A stretch of DNA of 14,147 nt from Emmonsiellopsis sp. PD_33 (GCA_032988165.1 JANTQF010000550.1:1-14147), one strand, 5' to 3'. Shown: positions 1 through 10,013, counted from the first letter of the stretch. Notes: generated from the letters alone by a model not told the origin. Translations and numbers: made by a program.

Positions 1-1454
1 GTCTGAGAGTAGGTCTTTTATCATCATTTCATAGGAGTTATTCAGCTCTTTTTGCAGGGCAGTCTGTTTTAAAAGGAAGGTCTTAACTTCACTGTTATCA
101 TATACTAGTAACTACTGAAGATCAGGGTGTGTGTGTGTGTGGGTAAGAATACCGGAATACTGAGTCAGATCGCAGCAGATAATACTCCTAAAAGGGATCA
201 TGTTGCGATCGGAGTTAAATCTATGTAGTTTATTCTTATCTTTGTTATCCCAGGGCGGTGAAAATGCAAGGCAAAGCCATATGTATCCCCATGTACCCCT
301 CTTTCTCTTCTCTCCTACGGAGTTAATCTGACGCACCAACCCCGGCCGGCCCCCGGGATGTGAGGTCGCTTGCCTAATAAGTTAGCTATCTCGTCTCATC
401 GATCGCGGCTCATCACACGACACGACGCGCTAACTGACTTGATAAGCCGCTTCTTATTATTAGCTGCTCCCCACGGCAATTAATATTATGAATCAAGACA
501 AATCCTTGGAACGGAGATCACAAACGATTGCTGCCCAGTGATTTGATTTGTTCCCTAGGGAAGCGAGGATGGAAAGGGTGAACCACTCAGCTGGGAGATT
601 TTTGCCCAGTGTCAGGCTGAAAAAATCTCATAATTGCGTCCCACCCCGGCATGTTGACGGGCGGATATCATAGCCGACGGATTCGCAGCAAAAGGGAAAG
701 CCTCGAAAAGCATCATCCGATCTTCAGAGCATCGGGCCGCGTTGTGTGTTTACCGGCAGTGATGATATGAATGATCAGTCCACATATTTGATAAAACGGG
801 ACATCGAAACTCCACTCTCTCGACCGCTATCGGGTTATTCTGTGACCCATCAGGGCCATAACTACTATCATCTATGTAACGTATGGATGGTAGCAGTCTC
901 GAATTGCTCAAGTTTCCGCTCCTTTGATTGCACGCAGGATGATCGCGATCCATGGGAGATCTGTTTCAAGCCGTCAGTGGATATGCCAAAACTGGCGCCG
1001 GATGGATCTATCTATCTGGATGGAGCCGTGTCTACTCCGGACGCTCATGGGTGTAAGATATTTTTACGAGTTACCTAGTAGGTACGACTGTGTACTGGTG
1101 AGTATTTCTCAATTGATCATCATCTGAAAGTTGCTAAACACACCCATAGGCTAAAGTAATAACGATCTATATGATTTCCTGAGTGCACAACTAGAAGATG
1201 CCAACTTACTATGCCTATGTATTGACTGAGAATTTATAAAGGGATAACAACAGACAGAAAATATGGGGGAAGTGATATACAACAAATGAAATCATATACC
1301 CATGCCCCCCCTTCACTTCTTATACAATCGATGCAATGAAACTAACATGAAACAATGCCCAATATTCTTACTCATTTTCGCATCGGAGAGTTCTATCGCG
1401 CCACTTAGCATGCCACCATCGATTGGGTTACTGTTGTTTTGCCTACCTGAGAGT
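1..1454. other. Gene-poor left flank, no supported gene
   Basis: I see no gene I can defend here. The stretch is of mixed composition, with a short GT microsatellite near 127-140 and a 10-bp perfect palindrome (GATCGCGATC) at 941-950. An open frame of 103 codons from an ATG at 767 to a stop at 1076-1078 on the plus strand has no recognisable domain and no convincing splice partner. The part nearest 1454 is the 3' flank of the minus-strand small gene. No transposon ends, tRNA or rRNA pattern was recognised. Confidence 0.5.
127..140. repeat. (GT)n microsatellite
   Basis: Seven consecutive GT units are visible directly in the sequence. This is a simple dinucleotide tract in non-coding DNA, with no sign that it belongs to a gene. 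Confidence 0.8.
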
Positions 1455-1820
1455 CTAGAGATCATCAAGGGACTTCCTGACGCTTTCCTCGAAAGCCTCA
1501 TCACTGGGATCAACTCCTTTTTCGATAAACAACGTGGCCATGACAGCATGGGTGCCACCGTTCTTGTCACGCCACGCCTTGATAGTCGAAGGGATTTTCC
1601 CCGCATTGGGTTGAAGTTGAAACCTGTGGTATTCCTTGTCATTCTGTTGAACGATTCCGTCGTAATCCCAGCGTACCCCATAGCGGAGCATGTCAGCCGG
1701 ACTCTTGGGCCAAACAGTTCTTCCACGGGCTGCTGTTGGGTTGAAGAATTTCTTGAGATCCGCCGGGCGTCCGATGACGATCTTCATGACGTCCAAGATA
1801 GTCTTTGCGAGATTTCCCAT
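1455..1820 (-). CDS. Small hypothetical protein, 121 aa
   Basis: This is an intron-free minus-strand frame from an ATG (complement of 1818-1820) to a TAG (complement of 1455-1457). I do not recognise the family. The start is supported by an in-frame TGA further upstream, by a favourable context (G at -3 and G at +4), and by a TATAAA about 160 nt upstream. The product is hydrophilic and mixed-charge, with no signal peptide or membrane helix. Its N-terminus (MGNLAKTILDVMKIV) looks amphipathic-helical. The middle is rich in aromatic and basic residues (WPKSPADMLRYGVRWDYDG), and the C-terminus is acidic and ends in SLDDL. The opposite strand carries a longer open frame over the same bases, but its protein looks unnatural. 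The gene is divergent from the phosphotransferase gene to its right. An upstream non-ATG extension or an unseen intron is possible. No function is proposed. Confidence 0.5.
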   Translation of the reverse strand: MGNLAKTILDVMKIVIGRPADLKKFFNPTAARGRTVWPKSPADMLRYGVRWDYDGIVQQNDKEYHRFQLQPNAGKIPSTIKAWRDKNGGTHAVMATLFIEKGVDPSDEAFEESVRKSLDDL

Positions 1821-1979
1821 GACTGTAGTGAGATAAAACGTGCAGTTTCGAGCTGTTCTGCTGGCGCTCAAATCGAAAAGAGGACTGATTCAAAGATGCT
1901 GTTTTTGGGAGACCAAGTTGGTAAAGAGATAGGGGGCGGGATTCAGAGAGTTTCCCATTTCCCTGGATGAATCCAGGTG

Positions 1980-1987
1980 TTTATATG
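1980..1987 (-). promoter_or_regulatory. Putative TATA box of the small minus-strand gene
   Basis: The minus strand reads CATATAAA here, about 160 nt upstream of the ATG at 1820. A match of this kind is expected by chance in AT-rich DNA. The call rests on its position and orientation only. Confidence 0.35.
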
Positions 1988-2493
1988 TCATTTTTGACAG
2001 TATACATAGAGGTTGTTGGAAATAGAAACAACAACATCATCCCGTTCCTGGCATTCAGGCCAGAAGCAGCGTGGCAGAGGAAACGTCCATATCAGTTTGG
2101 AGGAGCTTGCTTGATAGGCCAGGCAGACCGGTCTCCAGGCTATTCTTAGCTGTAGCGCGCGCCAACCCAAACATGTTTCGTCCTTGTGATCCGATAGCCA
2201 GCTTTGATAAACATAGTGCTAGTATTCTTCCTGGGGAATAATAGTAGTATCTGTTGATATCGCAGATCTTATTGGTTCAAAGTATGGATGTACACCACTA
2301 CCAGCTGGCGCGTAATCATCCCAGAAAAATAGTTACCAAATAAAACCTGTAACTACTAGGATTGACAGGTACTAGTAGCTTGAATGTTTGAATTCTATTT
2401 TGAATTGACTGGATGCGAAAAAAACTTGAAGGCTTTTGTCACAGGACGCGCTCAGCCAAGATGGATGCATTTCATCCGATCAACAAGATCATT

Positions 2494-2602
2494 GGCTATT
2501 CAATAATTCGGCAGCGGTTCTGCAAGCTGAAATCGTTGCCGACACCGGGTGCTCCATCGAACACAGGCCATGAGTACTCATGCCTTCGTTTATTGAATAG
2601 CC
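2494..2602. repeat. 13-bp inverted repeat enclosing a 14-bp palindrome
   Basis: GGCTATTCAATAA at 2494-2506 is the exact reverse complement of TTATTGAATAGCC at 2590-2602, leaving an 83-nt spacer. The spacer contains the perfect palindrome CATGAGTACTCATG at 2569-2582. The structure sits about 50-160 nt upstream of the TATA box of the phosphotransferase gene. It could be paired binding sites for a dimeric regulator or a small mobile-element remnant; no target-site duplication was recognised. Confidence 0.7.
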
Positions 2603-2649
2603 GCTCGATGTCACCCCACCCAATTGGAAGAGGCTATCTAAGCGCCGTC

Positions 2650-2657
2650 TATAAATA
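2650..2657 (+). promoter_or_regulatory. TATA box of the phosphotransferase gene
   Basis: TATAAATA lies 144 nt upstream of the proposed ATG at 2794. The segment between them contains no other ATG, which fits a clean 5' leader and supports the chosen start codon. Confidence 0.6.
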
Positions 2658-2793
2658 GCCCCTCCCGAGCGCTTGGCGCCCGGCTTCCAAATTTGGTCCA
2701 GTCCTTGGCAAGTGAGTTCAAGTTCGCTGCTCCACGCTCTGTAACCACAAAAACCCACTTCTAGACAATCGCAACGTCCCTGTCTTTTCTCCA

Positions 2794-4689
2794 ATGCACT
2801 CAGCGCGTACCGTCTGCTCTTCTATACCCACAGTATCCTCGATGATACAATCTCGCTCTATGTGTAAGTAATGTATCAACATATAACACTGTCAGGCGAC
2901 GCGTCTTAACTTACGTGTGTAGGGGCATCTGGCAAAACTGGTCTTTTTGCGTATACGTCTGGCCGGTTCCTATTCAATGAACATGCGCGACTCAGAGAAC
3001 GTTATGTCGAATTCGACGTTGATGCATTCAAACGTCTCGCTGCGAACCACATAGATTCCGGGTGCCATGGGAAAGTTTTGGACTGCACAAAGTTAGCTGA
3101 GGGTGGATTCAACCGTGTATTTCTTCTCGATCTGGAAGATGGATTTCAAGCCATCGCCAAGATCCCCTACCCAATAGCTGTCCCAAAACATTACGCAACA
3201 GCAAGTGAGGCAGCTACATTGCAGTTCCTTCATTCAAGAGGTGTTCCAGCTCCGAAGGTGTATGGCTACGCGTCCACGGATGAAAATCCAGCGGGGACCG
3301 AATATATCATCATGGAGAAAGCAAGGGGAGTTGGATTGGAAACCAGATGGTTGAACATGACCAAGCGAGAGCGTCATAAGTTGGCGTCGAGTTTTGTGGA
3401 CATTGAGAGGAAATTCTTCGATATCCCATTCAACTCTACGGGGAGCATATATTTTAAATCTGATGTTCCTGCGCATCTCCAGGCCCCTCTATATGGTATG
3501 GATAAGGGGGAAGGCGATGACACTGATGAAGAGCTATGCATCGGACCAATCGCAGATTATATGTTCTGGATGGGGAAACGGGCCGGCCTTGACATTTACC
3601 GTGGTCCTTGTGGGTTCCCTTGTCCTAGAATTAGTGGTTGTTGGATTCGTATTGCTAAATATTTTTATTCGCAGGGAGTAATCCTAAGGAATACCTAGAA
3701 TCCATTGCACAGAGAGAGATTCAGAATACGCGAAAGCACGGCAAGCCCCTAGAGCTTGACTTCCCTCACAACACCGTGTTTCCCGGGAAGCATGACCCGG
3801 AGGAGTATATCAAGCTCCTAGAAAAATACCTTGCCATCTGTCCATACTTGCTCCCAAAGGAACTCTCAGCTCCGTTAAGCCAGCCCACCCTTCGCCATCC
3901 CGGTTTGTTTCTTTTTCTGTTGCTCTGCTACCCACTCCCGCACCTCTCCCGTCCCTATTTCCAACAAACTAACAGAATACAGACCTTAACCCAAACAATA
4001 TCTTCGTCGACCCTGACTCAGGAGCGATTTCCTGCATTATAGACTGGCAGCACACAATTATAGAGCCCCGCCTGCTGGCTTCAGGCTACCCCCGCGCATT
4101 CGAGAACCCAGACAGTGAGATACCTGCTGAATTGAAAGAGCCCCTCCTACCACGCAACCACGAGTCATTGAGCTCAGAAGAAAAAATCCAAGCAGACGAA
4201 CTCTACCGTCGCCAACTCATCTTCTACTACTACCGCATATTCAACGGACATCTAAACAAAGCCCACCTCGAGGCCATGCGGGACCCCCTTCTCCTCCCTC
4301 GTCAGCATCTCGTTGATCGCGCAGGACGCGAATGGACCGGGAACCTAATGACTCTCAAGGGCGCTCTGGTGCGGATGGTTCAATATTGGAATTACCTACC
4401 TGATACACAGGGGGTTTCATGCCCTATCTCCTTCAGTGATGCTGAAATACAGGACTTCCACGAACAGGAGCAGACATGGTTCTCGCTGAATACGCTAGTG
4501 AATCAATGGCGGGAAGAAGAACTTGGTGGAGTCGGCGAGGATGGCTGGGTCAGTCATGAACGGTACGATGAGGCAGTGAGGAAGTTGGCAGAGCTGAAGG
4601 GACGGTTAATTGAGACTGCAGATGGGGATGTGGAGGATTTGGAACTTTTGCAGAGGGGTTGGCCTTTTCGTGAGGTTGGGGAGGAGTGA
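2794..4689 (+). CDS. APH/choline-kinase-fold phosphotransferase, Aim9-like family
   Basis: There are four exons: 2794-2863, 2923-3609, 3675-3902 and 3983-4689, giving 563 aa. All three introns (59, 65 and 80 nt) are GT-AG and phase 1, with branch-like CTTAAC or CTAAC in introns 1 and 3. Splicing restores W24, W253 and D329, and the frame then runs to TGA. Visible family marks are LFAYTSGRFLFNEHARLRERY near residues 30-50, the glycine-rich LAEGGFNRVF loop at 81-90, K103 in AIAKIPYP, E119 in ATASEAATL, the catalytic HPDLNPNN at 327-334 (D329, N334), and the metal-binding DWQ at 349-351. These are hallmarks of the phosphotransferase enzyme family (APH). The N-terminal motifs match the large fungal group related to yeast Aim9, thought to be mitochondrial. 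The substrate is unknown and probably not an aminoglycoside. All key residues are present, so it should be active. The first exon is the least certain part, because its product is not conserved-looking. Confidence 0.92.
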
Positions 4690-5186
4690 TATAAAATATT
4701 GGATGATAAGTCATAGTTATATATCCGTGTATGTAGGGTTGCGTGAACAGATGTTGGCTTTTCTTTTCCATTCTTTCCCTTCGGGAATGATGACTTACCT
4801 TCTCTCCTCAAAAAACCATATTTTTGTACAATCATCGTTAGGAGTTTGGGTTGCATATGAATGCTTCCCTGCGGATTATTTAATGGAACCTTATATTAAG
4901 CATTAGTTACCTCAATACTCCGTATTTTGATAGCAGAGGGCGGTGCCTTTATCTACGTTTTTTTGGCTTTTTTTTGTTGCTTGGTAGAATAGATGGAGCA
5001 CGGATGATGCCAACCATGGTTCCCTGTGTTTTGATTTTGGCATTATCGTGTAAATAAATTAATTGACTATTCTACATACTTGGGTCATCGACATCAACAA
5101 CAATGATAACGATCATAATGCGTGATTTCCCCCGTATGAAAGGTATTGTGTGAATATTGTGTGAGCATTTTGGTAGAGCCAAGCTC

Positions 5187-5202
5187 TGTATGTATGTATG
5201 TA
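5187..5202. repeat. (TGTA)4 tetranucleotide repeat
   Basis: Four perfect TGTA units are visible in non-coding DNA. The tract is short and probably a neutral microsatellite. Confidence 0.7.
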
Positions 5203-5429
5203 GTTATGTGAAAAGCAATGCCGGGCTAGGGCCAACCTTCAACGGGATGCCCTTGGCGGAAGCATGACGACACGGCAGGATCAAGTTCGGATCAGAGTGG
5301 AGCGAGATGGGACAGGTGATTTGATTTATGATTGATGATGATGATGGTGATGCCGTGCCTCAGGCCATGTGGAAGGCGGAGTGGTCGCTGTCATCAGATC
5401 AGATCAACAGACTCCAGTGACCTGCGAGT

Positions 5430-5660
5430 ACATGCACGGCCGGCGCGCAAAGTACCAGCAGCGATAACAGCAGCCACCAACCACAGGCCCCAGCGCCCCC
5501 GACGGCCGCCCGTGGGCCCCACGCGCGCGGGCCTAGTGGGTGTTGGCGCAGGCCTAGGGCCCGGCTAGGGGCAGCCGGGGCTGGCAGCTGGGGCGTGCAG
5601 CGTGCTGCAGCCGGACGCCAGACGACGCAGCGCTACGGAGCCTGGCGAGCCTCGGGGTGC
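5430..5660. other. GC-rich island with short palindromes
   Basis: By eye this stretch is far richer in G and C than its surroundings, with CGCGCGCGGGC near 5522-5532 and a CCTAG/CTAGG inverted pair around GGGCCC at 5553-5569. Open frames through it give arginine- and proline-rich peptides typical of GC-rich non-coding DNA. It may be part of the LRR gene's promoter, or a GC-rich insertion. Confidence 0.45.
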
Positions 5661-5886
5661 AGGGGGTGATATCAACACGGCCCGCTAGCTACGCCCACGG
5701 GCAGCCCCCCGTCCCCAATCACAGCGCGGCGATCGGCTCGTCCCTTCTGCCTCTCTTCTCTTTATCTCGCGCTCCCCCTCTTCCCATCGCCATCGTCGTC
5801 CTCTTCCTCTCTCCGTCGCTGTGCTCATTCCAGTGGAGGACTCCCAGGGATCTATCTCATTCTCTCCCTCCTCTCTCTCTCCATCC

Positions 5887-5906
5887 CTCTCTCTCTCTCT
5901 CTCTCT
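5887..5906. repeat. (CT)10 microsatellite in a pyrimidine-rich leader
   Basis: Ten perfect CT units lie within a larger C/T-dominated tract covering about 5740-6060. It is likely part of the promoter or 5' leader of the LRR gene that starts at 6523. Confidence 0.8.
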
Positions 5907-6423
5907 GTCTCTGTCTCGTCCCCTCTGTTGACTTCCTCTTTGGGTCAACCTCCTCGACTTCTCTCTTCCTCCTCTTCCTCGCCCTCATCCCGTTCCTCGT
6001 CCTCCTCCCCCCCCCGTATCTCCCTCCATCACGTCGCAGATAATTGCTTGCGTCTTCCCCTGACGCCTACATGCCCATAGTGTTCTCTCTGTTCTGACTC
6101 TTCTTTCCTTTGGGACTGTCCCGGTGACCCAACCCAATCCACCACACTCACGGGTGCGCCTGAACCCAAAAAAGCATGACCTTCTGATCCCATCGCCACT
6201 CTCTACGTAATATACTTGTCTGCGTGAAATTGGCTCTCCTCACCCTTTGTCCAAGCCCTGCCCTTGACTGTGTTGTTGGATAGTGCAGTGTTGGAATTGG
6301 TAAACTGTCACTGCTGTGTGTATTGGCGTATTGTTGGTGATAGCCTGCTTGCGGCAAACACCTCCCCTGCCCTGCCCAACTGCCCAGAGTGTTCCATATC
6401 ATATCTTTTGGGGTGCGCACAAA

Positions 6424-6467
6424 ATGTCCTCTCATCTTCGTATAGCCTTGTTCGTTCGATGAACTAG
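6424..6467 (+). promoter_or_regulatory. Two overlapping uORFs ahead of the LRR gene
   Basis: A 12-residue uORF runs from the ATG at 6424 to the TGA at 6460-6462. A second minimal uORF (ATG AAC TAG, 6459-6467) overlaps that stop as ATGA. Both end 55 nt or more before the main ATG at 6523. If they are in the mRNA, they could reduce or tune translation. The transcription start is unknown. Confidence 0.4.
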
Positions 6468-6522
6468 TCCTGCTATCTCCTTGAGACTGGACCCAGATTC
6501 CTTGGGCAGTGCTATCTTCGTC

Positions 6523-9003
6523 ATGGAGAAACTAAACACTGAGGATGGCCAGCTCTTTATCAAGGCAAGTGTCCCGTTTCTTTACTTTTTTTCTACACTA
6601 CTCGACTTTTCGATCCCCCGTCAACACCAGGACAACAAATCTAACGCGTGCAATCCCCTCCCTTAGAACCTGGCCAGCTTCGTCCGCACTCATGAAAAGG
6701 CCCTTGCCAATGCTCTGCAGTTGAAGCGTCAATCCTCCAAATCTACAGATTCAACCCGCTCCGCTACCTCCTCTACACTGGCCGCTGCTCTCTCGTTGGG
6801 GTCGCTGAGCTTCGCCTCTCACAGCATAAAACCTGCAAAACTCACCCTGACTAGCCATCACCTTTTCTACTTGCTCTCCCGCTTTGAGGACATATCCATT
6901 CCCGTGGGGCCCATGAACATTCGCCTGGAGAATATCCATACCGAGGCTTCATCTGCGTATGTGTCGTTTTTGAGCAAGCCTCGCCGTTCAAAGACCGATA
7001 GGGACTCCATACATTCTGTCTCTAGTGTGCGTAGTGTCATGTCCGGCATGAGCTCGCTCTGGTCCTCATTTGGTCTGGGTTCCAAGGATTCCACCTCCAA
7101 GTCGGAAAAAGCCAAGCTGGCCATTGAGAACGATTTAAAATACCTGTACTCGGCCTTTACTAAAATCCCCTGCTTGAGACTGGCTCCAGACCATAGGGCT
7201 CGCCTCATCCGTGGCTATGAAGAATTCCCATTCGACACCGCCGTCCCGCTCCATTCGTTTAAAAACCTCAGTGCCCTGGAAATTATCGACGTAGATTTTC
7301 GCTCCTTCTATGGCTGGGACCGTTTGGCCGAACAGCTGAGGACCCTCACTCTCAAACGTGCCAATATTGACGACCCTGAAGATTTGTTGACTGGAATTGT
7401 CCTAGACGATATCGACAAGCGGAGGCGGAGATCCTCCAAATATCAATCTTCCCCTGTTCTTGGATCTTCCTCTTCCCCCCAGGCATTTAATAAACCAGAC
7501 AAGTCTGCTTCAGCCCCTGGTTCGCCTGGCACAGAAACGGGCTTTGGTACAAGCGCCAGTCCAAAAGGAAGTGCGTCTATGGTGAGAGGCGGTTCCGAGG
7601 GTTCCAAAGGCCATGCACGAACACAAAGTATTTCCCCTACCCGCCCTACCAGTTCCAAACAACCATCCCATCGTCGAGGAGCATCTTCCAAAATCAGGAG
7701 ATCCGGGTCTGGAAGCTCCAATTCCAGTGAGACATCCATTCTGTACCGGAACGGGAGCACCTCAAATCTATTGGCCGCTGGCGTTTTACCTCCTTCCAAA
7801 TGGCGCTTTCTCCGACATCTGAGCTTAACGGATAATTCGATGACTAGTGTCAGCGTGTCCAGCCTTGCTCCTGTTGCCAATACTCTCCACTCACTGGATC
7901 TATCCTGGAATCTGTTCACCGAAGTTCCTGATAGCCTAGCATCTTTGACGGCCCTGAGATCTTTGAACCTATCCCACTGCATGATAGGCTCGCTCCATTC
8001 CCTTTCTAAGAACCCTCTACCTGCCATCACCGCTCTCAACCTTCGAGGTAACCGCCTCCGGTCTATTGCAGGAATTGAACGTTTGTTGTCATTGGAGCGC
8101 CTTGATCTACGGGACAATGAGCTCAGTGACCCCACTGAAATCGCCAGGCTAACAGGAATCCCATATCTGCGTGAAATCTGGGTTTCTGGCAATCCCTTTA
8201 CCAAAACCTTCTCGGGATATCGGGTCAGCATATTCAATTTATTCAGACAAACTCCCGGATTTTCAGAGGACATCACTATTGATACCACTGGCCCTGGATA
8301 TTCGGAGAAGAAGCAATTGGTTGCTCGAGTTGCAGAGCCGGAAGGTGCCCCTATCATTCGTCACTCTGAACGGGGTGATAATCCTGCGGATAAAACCGCG
8401 GGTGCTCCCGTTGGATCCTCGACCCTTGCTGCTATCCGAACGGAGACAACTAGTCCCGTAGCCGTCATCCAATCGGAGCATGCGGTAGGTTCCGCTCGAC
8501 GGAGGAAAGGTCACAGACGCAAGATCGTTGAGCTTGCGCACAGTGACTATTCAACGACGGGGGTGGCTGGCGGCGCTGAGACCATCAGCCCGGTTTTCCA
8601 GCAACCCATTCCAGAACATCCAGTGACAAGACCTCTCCCTCCAGCTGAGCAATTGCCAAACAAAATACCCGATACCGAACCCCTTCATACCACTAAGCCC
8701 ATGCACAAACCGAAAGAACCGCAAAAGAGCCCCGATGTCGATCTACCCAAGGGGGCTCACCTACTACCCGCAATCCAAGGGCTCGACTGGAATGCCAATG
8801 GGGATACCTATCGTCAACGACTGGAAGCCCTAAAGCAAGAAGTTGGAAGCAATTGGTTGACGGTGCTAGGCGATGAGACGTGGGACAGTTCACAAAAAGA
8901 CATCGGTATGCATCCTGGCGCTTCGGATTATACTCTTCGGCCCGCGCTTATTCCGAGGACGAGCAGCCAGGTAATCGTTACCGGAGGCCGCACGTTAGGT
9001 TAG
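6523..9003 (+). CDS. Leucine-rich-repeat protein, STK11IP/LIP1-like layout
   Basis: There are two exons, 6523-6564 and 6667-9003, giving 792 aa. The intron (102 nt) begins GCAAGT and ends TTAG, with CTAAC at 6641-6645. This GC-AG junction is the only splice I found that joins the MEKLNTEDGQLFIK start to the long frame as NLASFVRTHEKALANALQ. A helical N-terminal part is followed by a conserved-looking block (residues about 60-95) and a first LRR-like block at about 211-255. A Ser/Arg-rich disordered insert follows (about 256-390). Five or six LRRs (about 393-525) include LHSLDLSWN, LRSLNLSH, ITALNLRGNRL, LERLDLRDNEL and REIWVSGNPF. The tail is long and disordered, with a conserved-looking patch near 714-755 (LPAIQGLDWNANGD). 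No membrane segment or catalytic domain is visible. The order (N-terminal domain, PF..FK.L..LEI block, LRRs ending in a GNPF cap) recalls animal STK11IP, which binds the kinase LKB1. That link is inferred from memory of the fold. A protein-binding scaffold role is the safest reading. Confidence 0.92.
6565..6666 (+). other. GC-AG intron of the LRR gene
   Basis: The donor reads AAG|GCAAGT, which is the usual strong consensus around GC donors. CTAAC at 6641-6645 sits about 20 nt before the CCTTAG acceptor. A nearby GT at 6569 would leave the wrong phase for this acceptor. The intron is 102 nt, a multiple of three, and its only in-frame stop is the acceptor TAG itself. Confidence 0.85.
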
Positions 9004-9077
9004 GACTCCCGTCCTAACCAGTTAGGTGTTCCCCTGCATTTAGTGGGGCCACCATAGTTGAAAGATATCGACGGAAG

Positions 9078-9083
9078 AATAAA
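9078..9083 (+). terminator. Candidate polyadenylation signal of the LRR gene
   Basis: AATAAA lies 75 nt after the TAG stop at 9001-9003, a plausible distance. Fungal poly(A) signals are degenerate, so this is only suggestive. Confidence 0.35.
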
Positions 9084-10013
9084 ATATGCGATCATTCGCC
9101 AAAACAAAAATAACAAGAGTTAAGAGTTGGGAGGCATAGAATGTATTTTCCAAAACGGGAATGGACTGCGAAGGGCGGCTGAATTTTGTTCTCATCCCAG
9201 GAAAAAGTCTAAGAGACGGAAAGGAGGCTGTTTCGAGGGATATCCACGATCATGACCATTTCTGCGTACTCCTTTTCCTTTTTAACGACGGGGGAAGGGT
9301 TCTTTATGGGATATGCCTGCATGTCTTTGCGAATATACCACTGCTGTTTTGTTCTGTATGATCTGCATTTGTATGGCGTTTATGGTGTGGTTATTGTGTT
9401 ATTTCTTTTGGTTACTGCGTTGTATGCTTGTGTTGCTTCTGTTTCCTCCTTTCCAGCCACCTGAAAGTCGGGTATGTTGTCGTGGGATGCGGGATATGAA
9501 AGACAGACAGACAGGGAGAGATTTCTTGTTGATTTCTCTTTAGACCACTTGTACTTTTAACTGACGGGAGGCAGATTTGTGTTCTTCTTTCGTTTTTCTT
9601 TGATTGGTTCTGATGGCGTTGCATAGCGAGTTTTTCTCCATTTTCTCTTCCCTTGTCCGGTGGGTTTGATTTGATATGCGTTTTTTGTCATCCCCCCCCC
9701 TTTTTTTTGGCCCATCCCCCCTTTTTATTTCGAAGATCTGTTTTTATGTAGTTATGGGGGTGTATAATTTGTGCTGTTGCTGTTGCTGTTCCGTCATTCC
9801 GTCTCATGGTAGTTATATGTGGAAGGCATTTTCACTTTTCTTCCTTTCTTTTTTTTTAATTATAACTTTCATCTCCTATCTTGTTCGTCTTTTTCTTTTC
9901 TTTAAGAATTTGGATTAATGATTATGGTTATCCTATTTTCTTTACAACTCTCTCTGACCGTCTGTCTATACAGATGAATGTCAGGCTTTCTCTCCAGCTC
10001 CAGGTACATGATG

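Larger units (their letters stand above)
1821..2793. other. Divergent intergenic/promoter region
   Basis: This stretch of about 970 bp separates the minus-strand small gene from the plus-strand phosphotransferase gene, so it should hold both promoters. A TATA-like box faces each way (1980-1987 minus, 2650-2657 plus). A 13-bp inverted repeat with a 14-bp palindrome in its loop lies between 2494 and 2602. No gene was recognised in the interval, although short open frames occur on both strands. Confidence 0.55.
4690..6522. other. Intergenic region and leader of the LRR gene
   Basis: No gene is supported here. The left part is the AT-rich 3' flank of the phosphotransferase gene, with an AATAAA at 5053-5058 that is rather far from the stop. 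Around 5430-5660 the sequence becomes strongly GC-rich. From about 5740 to 6060 the plus strand is dominated by C and T, including a (CT)10 tract, and this continues as a mixed leader to the ATG at 6523. Pyrimidine-rich stretches like this are common in promoters and 5' leaders of filamentous ascomycete genes. Several short uORFs lie just before the LRR start. Confidence 0.55.

Noticed and set aside
767..1078. Plus-strand open frame of 103 codons
   Set aside because: There is no recognisable domain, no promoter element and no splice extension that improves it. A frame of this length is expected by chance.
1302..1970. Plus-strand open frame of 222 codons covering the small minus-strand gene
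   Set aside because: Its protein is Ser/Leu-rich with no domain and lies antisense to the more natural minus-strand frame, which has a good start context and a TATA-like box. It is most likely a shadow, but it is the longer of the two, so RNA data should decide.
3610..3698. Apparent end of the phosphotransferase frame at a stop at 3696-3698
   Set aside because: The reading diverges from the family after RGP. Splicing at 3610-3674 restores W253 and the family-typical NPKEYLESIAQRE, so this is intron read-through and not a truncation.
5332..6043. Open frames beginning with repeated Met or rich in Ser/Leu/Pro
   Set aside because: The first starts in an ATG repeat and enters the GC-rich island; the second lies in the CT-rich leader. 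Neither has a domain or coding-like composition.
7443..8357. Minus-strand open frame of 304 codons inside the LRR gene
   Set aside because: It is antisense to the LRR coding exon and Arg/Ser/Leu-rich, a mirror of the repeat codons. There is no independent evidence for a gene.
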